The notes beneath the pieces are model-generated. The model worked only from the letters and a program-made list of their open reading frames with translations, made no database searches and was not told the origin of the DNA. The position numbers and the translations under genes were made by a program. Shown here in pieces: positions 4,521 through 9,360 of a DNA stretch of 9,360 bases (positions are counted from its first letter, which is position 1; every line of letters starts with the position of its first letter). Source of the stretch: an uncultured Peptococcaceae bacterium (lineage in GTDB: Bacteria > Bacillota > Dehalobacteriia > UBA4068 > JAAVYR01). The stretch spans positions 1-9,360 of the forward strand of contig CATIYQ010000106.1 in NCBI GenBank assembly GCA_949739465.1. Reading direction: 5' to 3'.

Positions 4521-6089
4521 TTATCTCCGCAAAAATTTCCGTTTTACCATCGCCAAAGCGTCGGTCACATATTCCACTTTGAGGAGCAGCGCGGCAAGGA
4601 AATAACACAGTCCCCCAACGCCAATATCGCCGCAAACCCGAAGAAGCAGCTGCATACTGTCATCTCCCGCAAATATCTTGCCAAAGACCATATCCGCCCC
4701 GAAAACAGCAACGCCCATCACCACAGCAGCAATGGTAATTTTTACCACACCATAGTAGAGACTTTTTCCTTGCCAATCCGGATTTTTCTTTAGCCAAGCC
4801 AGATAGAGCAGGGCTGTATTGCCAATGGCGGCAATGGAGTTTGCCAGCGCTAAGCCCCCGTGAGCAAAAGGACCAACCAACAGGAAACTACATACCACGT
4901 TCAGCACGATAGACCAAAAGCCCAAAATAACGGGAGTCCTGGTATCATTGAGGGCGTAAAAGGCACGGGTCAGCACCATGTTGCAAGCCACTGCCACCAA
5001 ACCGATAGAAAAGAATAGCAACGCTTGAGCTGTAATAAGCGTCGCCGTATGGTCGAAAGCGCCCCGCTCAAATAACAACTGAACAATAGGTACTCGCAGA
5101 ATAATCAGACCCACCGCCGCCGGAATCGACACCAAAAGCACCATGCCTAAGCCTTTTTCCAAAGACTGACACATGGCGTTGCGATTCTTCTCCAAAGCAA
5201 AGGCAGCAAGAGCAGGATAGATAGCCGACGCCACCGCCGCTACAAAAATACCCACCGGCAAGTTCATCAGCTTGCTGGCATAGTTTAATGCCGAGATACT
5301 GCCCTCTGCCAGCCCAGAGGCAAAAATACGGTTAATGGCAAAATAAATTTGATTTACTGCTACCCCTAGGACAATGGGCATAATGGCTTTTAATACCTGC
5401 TGCACATCAGGGTGTTTCCAGTCGATAGTCAGTGAATACCGAAAGCCCATTTTTTTCAGGAAAGGCAATTGAATGAGCAACAGTCCGCCAAAGCTAATAA
5501 GCGTGCCGTAAGCAAGCCCCGTTACCCCAAAAGCGGACGTACAGAAAATCACCGTCAAGATAATGATGATATTAGAAAAGCCAGGTGCAAAAGCCCCGAT
5601 AGCAAAACGGTAGCCGGCATTTAAGATGCCTGTTACCACCATGCCGACCCCCATGAACATCACAGAGGGGAACATAATCCGAGCCAGTCCCGTCGTAAGC
5701 CGCGCTTGCTCCGCCTCAAAACCAGGTGCAGTGAGCGCTACCAAAAGAGGCGCAATGACGATGCCAATCAGGGAAATGCCAGAAAGCAAAATTGCCATAA
5801 TATTCATAACGGAGCTGCCCACTTTAGAGGCTTCCTCGTGATTGCCCGCTACAAAATGCTTGGTAATGACAGGCACCACCGCCGTTACCAACGCCGAGCC
5901 TAAAATGGCTTGCAAAAAGTAGGGCAACGTATAGGCGGCAAGATAAGCGTCGGAAATACCGCTTGCGCCATACGCCCCGGCAATAAAAGTTTCCCGTAAG
6001 AAACCCAGCATTTTCACAATCAAATTGATGATTAAAATAATCCCTGTGGCTTTGGCTACGTTTGCCACTACCTGTTTATTTTCACCCAT
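4521..6089 (-). CDS. murJ: MurJ/MviN-family lipid-linked glycan flippase
   Basis: A 522-residue, roughly 14-helix MOP-superfamily transporter, normal length for MurJ, which flips lipid II across the cytoplasmic membrane. The N-terminal signature reads GFLRETFIAGAYG (29-41), then SDAYLAAYTLPYFLQ (46-60). TM8 carries YASKLMNLPVGIF (268-280). Aligned by eye with E. coli MurJ, the central-cavity residues R18, R24, D39, R52 and R270 correspond to K26, R32, D47, Q60 and K271, so one of the essential arginines is replaced by Gln and two by Lys. Firmicutes members often vary here. It starts 10 nt after the csaB stop, with AGGAAAG 5 nt before the ATG that overlaps the csaB stop codon, so the two are translationally close. 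Given the neighbours, it could serve peptidoglycan or a secondary wall polymer; family membership is firm, substrate is not. Confidence 0.9.
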   Translation of the reverse strand: MGENKQVVANVAKATGIILIINLIVKMLGFLRETFIAGAYGASGISDAYLAAYTLPYFLQAILGSALVTAVVPVITKHFVAGNHEEASKVGSSVMNIMAILLSGISLIGIVIAPLLVALTAPGFEAEQARLTTGLARIMFPSVMFMGVGMVVTGILNAGYRFAIGAFAPGFSNIIIILTVIFCTSAFGVTGLAYGTLISFGGLLLIQLPFLKKMGFRYSLTIDWKHPDVQQVLKAIMPIVLGVAVNQIYFAINRIFASGLAEGSISALNYASKLMNLPVGIFVAAVASAIYPALAAFALEKNRNAMCQSLEKGLGMVLLVSIPAAVGLIILRVPIVQLLFERGAFDHTATLITAQALLFFSIGLVAVACNMVLTRAFYALNDTRTPVILGFWSIVLNVVCSFLLVGPFAHGGLALANSIAAIGNTALLYLAWLKKNPDWQGKSLYYGVVKITIAAVVMGVAVFGADMVFGKIFAGDDSMQLLLRVCGDIGVGGLCYFLAALLLKVEYVTDALAMVKRKFLRR

Positions 6090-6099
6090 GGCGTCTTTC

Positions 6100-7167
6100 C
6101 TATTCCTCTTTCCATATATTTATCACATCACGATTGGTTTTCTCATAGGCGGCTTGCCATTGCTTTTTCTTCTCCGTGAGGATTTGCTTTTTCTCAGCCA
6201 GCGTCCTTAAGGTCTCTTCACAGCAAGCCACGATGTCATCTGATTGTATGCCCTCCAGCTTTTCAATGATAGGCATTTCCGCCATATGGGCAAAGCTGGT
6301 TACCTTGGGGTCATAGCTAACAGCCGTAAAAGGAATCTCCTCATTGGCAGCCATAATTAGACCATGAAGCCGCATACTTATCATCATATCCATTTGCCGA
6401 ATGGTAGCAAAGAGGGTTTGAGGCGTCAGCCGTTGGTCCACCAGAAGCGCATCCTCCTGACGGGTCATTTGCTCCATCACCCGCAAAGAAAAATCCCTGT
6501 CTTGAGTCCAGTGAAAAGGCAGGAAGATAATGCGATATCCCTGTTCTGCTAATCGGTCCAGAGCAGCGGCAAATACTTTTTCATCGACGCCTTTCCAATC
6601 CCTTAAGGAAACACCGATTTTCTTTCCTGCCGGCAGTTCAATGGGCGCGCATTTATATTGCCAGGCAAGGCAAGGGTCGGCGGTAATTTGAATCCGCTCT
6701 TCCGGCACGCCCATATTCGCCAAATCCCGAGCAGAGTTTGCATCACGGACAGATATATATGCCGCCTTTTTCAAAATATGACCTGTTAGCCGCCGTCCCA
6801 AGGGAGAACGGACCGGACCAATCCCTTGGGCGTAAATCACCACTTTGTTATGACGCAGTCGCGCCAGCACCATAATGCCCAAATAATACAAAAGGCTTTT
6901 CATGCCCGTTACATCCTGGAGCAGACTGCCGCCGCCGCTTATCAGCACGGAACTTTCCCCAAAGGTACGCCACACCGCTTTATAATCCCAGCGGTCCACT
7001 GCCGCTACCTGCCAATCCTGCGCCGTTTTTTCCGGTTGGTTAGACAGCACCACCAGCGGGATATTGGGTTCAACAGCTCTTAGACCTTGAATGATTGCGC
7101 CCATGACGCCCTCATCGCCTGCATTATCAAAACCGTAATAACCGGATAAGACAATTTTCTTTTTCAT
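6100..7167 (-). CDS. csaB: Polysaccharide pyruvyl transferase CsaB
   Basis: A 355-residue cytoplasmic GT-B-like enzyme of the PS_pyruv_trans family. CsaB adds ketal-linked pyruvate from phosphoenolpyruvate to a wall polysaccharide, the mark recognised by SLH domains in the Bacillus anthracis type system. The motifs are GYYGFDNAGDE (9-19), SGGGSLLQD (77-85), AQGIGP (113-118), SVRD (139-142), TADP (162-165), SLRDW (187-191) and MRLHGLIMA (265-273), all in the expected order. A short charged helix (about 320-345) ends the protein. Start ATG has GAGG 7 nt upstream. The gene sits 15 nt after the DUF5693 gene and 10 nt before murJ, in one probable operon, with an SLH protein gene just upstream. This matches the csaB/SLH association known from other bacteria. 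I see no missing motif or frame problem. Confidence 0.93.
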   Translation of the reverse strand: MKKKIVLSGYYGFDNAGDEGVMGAIIQGLRAVEPNIPLVVLSNQPEKTAQDWQVAAVDRWDYKAVWRTFGESSVLISGGGSLLQDVTGMKSLLYYLGIMVLARLRHNKVVIYAQGIGPVRSPLGRRLTGHILKKAAYISVRDANSARDLANMGVPEERIQITADPCLAWQYKCAPIELPAGKKIGVSLRDWKGVDEKVFAAALDRLAEQGYRIIFLPFHWTQDRDFSLRVMEQMTRQEDALLVDQRLTPQTLFATIRQMDMMISMRLHGLIMAANEEIPFTAVSYDPKVTSFAHMAEMPIIEKLEGIQSDDIVACCEETLRTLAEKKQILTEKKKQWQAAYEKTNRDVINIWKEE

Positions 7168-7182
7168 CGCGTTTCCTCGTTT

Positions 7183-9129
7183 TTATTTATTTTCCCCTTG
7201 GGCGGCAATGGTATCCATGGCTTTCTGCCAAATTTTCATCACCAGGTTCCAACCGACAATGAAGATAAGACCAATGACAATGCCAATCCACAGACCGTTC
7301 AGCGTCCGTAATACGGAAATAAAAACAGGCGTATGAATATGGGCGAAGGTATTGACCAAGGAAACCTGTCCAATGGTAGCGATTAACAAGAAAGGTAGAT
7401 ATTCTTTTTTGTATCCTACATAACAGAGCAGCATGAGGAAAGGCTGCCCCAAAAGAAATTCTTTGGTACGGGGACGAACATATAACAGGTTGTCCAGCCA
7501 GGAACGAACAGAAATCTCCAACTCGGAAACAGTAACGGCGTCGTTACCGGTCCGCATCAGGAAAATGCCGATAACGCCCAACGCCACCACGCAAAGAGCG
7601 GCATATTTCACAGAGATACTGCTGTCCATGACGTCTTTGATTTTCACCAGCCAATGTTTCTCCCGGTCTGCAAAGAGGAAGAAGCCCCCTAACACCAGGA
7701 GAATAGGCAACGCGTGGGCGAGTTTTACCCCCATGAACTGATGAATATGGAGCATATAACTGCTCTGAGAAAGCACCCCTGCCATTAAGATTGCACCTAA
7801 TAAAGAAAAAGCAGTGATTTCAATGGTACGGAAAATGCATTGATACCAAGGAAGGGACGTCCGCGGCACAAGGAGCCAGAGGGAAAGGGTGGGAAACAAG
7901 ACCACCGCACCAAAAGCCGTAATCTTCTGCACCATAGGCTGCTGTCCAATGGCAACCAATCCCAAAAGACCTGCTGCGCCAAGGACCGCGCCGGCAAGTC
8001 CTATTTTCCGCCAGCCAATGGCCGCAAGCAAGAGATAACCGCAAGCCGCCACTGCTAAAATGGCTGTAACAATGGTCAGGAGACTAGGGGCTATGCCTAT
8101 CCCATGGACGGTAGGAATGCCTCTCTCTACGCCCTTTTGCGCCATAGCAGCAGAAATATGGTCTAAATAAGCGATGTTGGTATCAATATTGGCTTTCGGG
8201 AAGAAGCGTACCATTGCCAGGCTGATGCTCCGTTCGGAGGTTGCCAGCTGAAAACGGTCTACCGCTTTTTGTTCCTGCATGGTCGCCATATCTTTTTCCA
8301 CGATGCTATGGAGGCGCAACACCTGATAATCCATAGCGGCGGCTAAACTTTCAATTCCTTTTTGAGCAGAGAACTCAATGGCGACCATGGGCAGATTCCG
8401 TTCCTGCAAATAGGCGGCGATTATCTTTCTGGTATCCGCCCAAGCGGCGGTATCCGATACCCCCGGTAAGTTGGCGTCGTTAAAGGCAATGGCAATCACC
8501 CGATTCCCGCTTAATTCCGTCAGGACAAGCTCCATACCTTCCTCTGTAAACGGGTCCCAGCTGCGGATTTGGGGAACAACAGCTAAGTTTAATTCCTTGA
8601 GGATTGCCAATTCCTCTGCATCAAAACCAAAGCCCATAGCGGATAAGTCTGTTTTAATAGCGGAAGTAGCTAACACATGAGCAGGCAACCCTGCCGCGGA
8701 TAAAGGCTGGCAAATAGTTTCTTTGCTGCTTTTGGCTGCAATATGGCTTGCCACCCGCTCCATAGCAGTTTCGTCCTGAAAAATCAGATAATTCCATTTA
8801 CTGTTGATACGCCCGGCAGCAGAAGGATAAAGCATTTGCATTTCCAAGCCGCTTTTTAACGTACCGATTCCTTGGGCTTCCAAGTCTGTCAGATTTTTTT
8901 CTTTATAAACCACCCCGTCGATATGAGAGGAAAATGTGGTTAACACCTGTTCTAAGGGTTGATTATTCTTTTGCGCCACATCAATCGCCTGGTTTAGGTC
9001 TATTAGTATTGCGGCAGTTTTACTTTCCTGCTCTGTCGCCATACGTTCCTGCAAACCAAGTAAAGCGCACGCTACGCCAAGGCAGATGAGCGCCATCGCC
9101 AGGAACAAAGGTAACTTCTCTTTTTTCAT
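7183..9129 (-). CDS. DUF5693 family multi-pass membrane protein
   Basis: A 648-residue protein of unknown biochemical function. Residues 7-26 are an N-terminal membrane anchor. Residues about 30-340 form a large, mostly soluble region outside the membrane, alternating beta strands and helices with patterns such as LAVVPQIRSWDPF (182-194), VIAIAFND (211-218) and PMVAIEFS (247-254) that resemble a TIM-barrel or polysaccharide-deacetylase-like fold. Residues about 347-632 contain eight or so transmembrane helices. The stretch RTGNDAVTVSELEISVRSWL (526-545), followed closely by YVRPRTKEFLLGQP (550-563), is the most characteristic part of the DUF5693 family as I know it. GGAG lies 7 nt before the start. 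The gene leads the DUF5693-csaB-murJ run, with 15 nt to csaB. A role in export, modification or assembly of the pyruvylated polymer is inferred only from that context. Confidence 0.85.
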   Translation of the reverse strand: MKKEKLPLFLAMALICLGVACALLGLQERMATEQESKTAAILIDLNQAIDVAQKNNQPLEQVLTTFSSHIDGVVYKEKNLTDLEAQGIGTLKSGLEMQMLYPSAAGRINSKWNYLIFQDETAMERVASHIAAKSSKETICQPLSAAGLPAHVLATSAIKTDLSAMGFGFDAEELAILKELNLAVVPQIRSWDPFTEEGMELVLTELSGNRVIAIAFNDANLPGVSDTAAWADTRKIIAAYLQERNLPMVAIEFSAQKGIESLAAAMDYQVLRLHSIVEKDMATMQEQKAVDRFQLATSERSISLAMVRFFPKANIDTNIAYLDHISAAMAQKGVERGIPTVHGIGIAPSLLTIVTAILAVAACGYLLLAAIGWRKIGLAGAVLGAAGLLGLVAIGQQPMVQKITAFGAVVLFPTLSLWLLVPRTSLPWYQCIFRTIEITAFSLLGAILMAGVLSQSSYMLHIHQFMGVKLAHALPILLVLGGFFLFADREKHWLVKIKDVMDSSISVKYAALCVVALGVIGIFLMRTGNDAVTVSELEISVRSWLDNLLYVRPRTKEFLLGQPFLMLLCYVGYKKEYLPFLLIATIGQVSLVNTFAHIHTPVFISVLRTLNGLWIGIVIGLIFIVGWNLVMKIWQKAMDTIAAQGENK

Positions 9130-9174
9130 CTCATATCTCCATTCATCTAATTGTTCTTGTCTAGATATACTCAG

Positions 9175-9207
9175 GAAAGGATTGCAGAGGTAGACTGCAA
9201 TCCTTTC
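9175..9207 (-). terminator. Hairpin between the SLH gene and DUF5693 gene
   Basis: A perfect 13-bp stem, GAAAGGATTGCAG (9175-9187) with CTGCAATCCTTTC (9195-9207), and a 7-nt loop, 21 nt after the SLH stop on the - strand. The following bases (CTGAGTATATC) lack a T-run, so termination may be partial. It may set the ratio between the abundant SLH protein message and the downstream biosynthesis genes. No convincing promoter is visible in the 45 nt between the stem and the DUF5693 start. Confidence 0.6.
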
Positions 9208-9228
9208 TCACGCTAAGCATTTAGTTTC

Positions 9229-9360
9229 TTATTTATTGATATAGCGGCAGAAACGGCTAATCATAGCAGCAGCCTCCCCGCGGGTGGTTTTGCCATTAGG
9301 GGAAAAGGTGGTATCAGTGGTACCGCCAATGAGCCCTGTATTTACCGCTACCATTGCGCC
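9229..9360 (-). CDS. C-terminus of an SLH-domain surface protein (partial, runs off the window)
   Basis: Only the last 43 codons are inside the window; the start lies beyond 9360. The translated end reads AVNTGLIGGTTDTTFSPNGK, then TTRGEAAAMISRFCRYINK and stop. That is the second half of an S-layer homology domain: the GLIxG turn, FsPngktTRgE, and the helix AAAMISRF. The TRGE motif carries residues known to contact the pyruvylated wall polymer. A C-terminal SLH repeat indicates a protein held on the cell surface through its C-terminus; the remaining domains are not visible. The nearby csaB supplies the expected partner modification. A Cys (FCRY) near the end is slightly unusual for an SLH repeat. 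Confidence 0.88.
   Translation of the reverse strand, partial: GAMVAVNTGLIGGTTDTTFSPNGKTTRGEAAAMISRFCRYINK

Noticed and set aside
6204..6608. CCTTAAGG palindromes inside csaB resembling the XRE operator core
   Set aside because: They are 8-9 bases within coding sequence, lack the heptamer spacing of the two operators and are expected by chance.
7433..7741. 102-aa + strand open frame within the DUF5693 gene
   Set aside because: It is antisense to conserved transmembrane coding sequence, without a ribosome binding site or recognisable motif.

Overview
The window reads as a chromosomal segment of a Firmicutes-lineage anaerobe. A Negativicutes member (Phascolarctobacterium/Acidaminococcus type) is my best guess. 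The reasons are the combination of an SLH-domain surface protein, a CsaB-type pyruvyl transferase, a DUF5693 membrane protein, a TagO/WecA-type initiating transferase and moderate GC. The genus is inference; no rRNA or tRNA is present to anchor it. There is no IS element, CRISPR array or RNA gene, and no gene-free gap longer than 300 bases.

Left block (68-1597, + strand): one complete 12-plus-helix ion transporter of the NhaD/CitMHS_2 type with its own signal peptide, closed by a strong intrinsic terminator.

Middle block (about 1600-2480): a small, visibly AT-richer insert with three short genes. These are a four-cysteine mini-protein (+), a convergent XRE-family regulator (-) and a CxxC/CxxC zinc-ribbon protein (-). 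The mini-protein promoter (TTGACT, 17 bp, TAGAAT) is overlaid by a perfect 17-bp-arm inverted repeat. A second palindrome built from the same CCCTTAA heptamer lies upstream of the XRE gene. This looks like a self-contained repressor/target module and is the least explained part of the window.

Right block (2606-9360, all on the - strand), in transcription order: the C-terminus of an SLH protein (cut by the window edge), a DUF5693 membrane protein, csaB, a MurJ-family flippase, then, behind a new promoter, a WecA/TagO-type glycan initiator and a membrane-anchored SH3b protein ending at a terminator. Together these form a coherent cell-envelope locus. WecA/TagO would load the first sugar phosphate on undecaprenyl phosphate, a MurJ-type transporter would flip a lipid-linked precursor, and CsaB would add ketal-pyruvate to a wall glycan. 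SLH domains would then bind the modified wall polymer. DUF5693 has no established function; its position directly before csaB (15-17 nt gap) suggests a role in the same process.

Several start sites are better explained by Shine-Dalgarno position than by the longest ORF: the transporter (68 rather than 59), the mini-protein (TTG at 1684 rather than ATG at 1666) and wecA (4285 rather than 4309).
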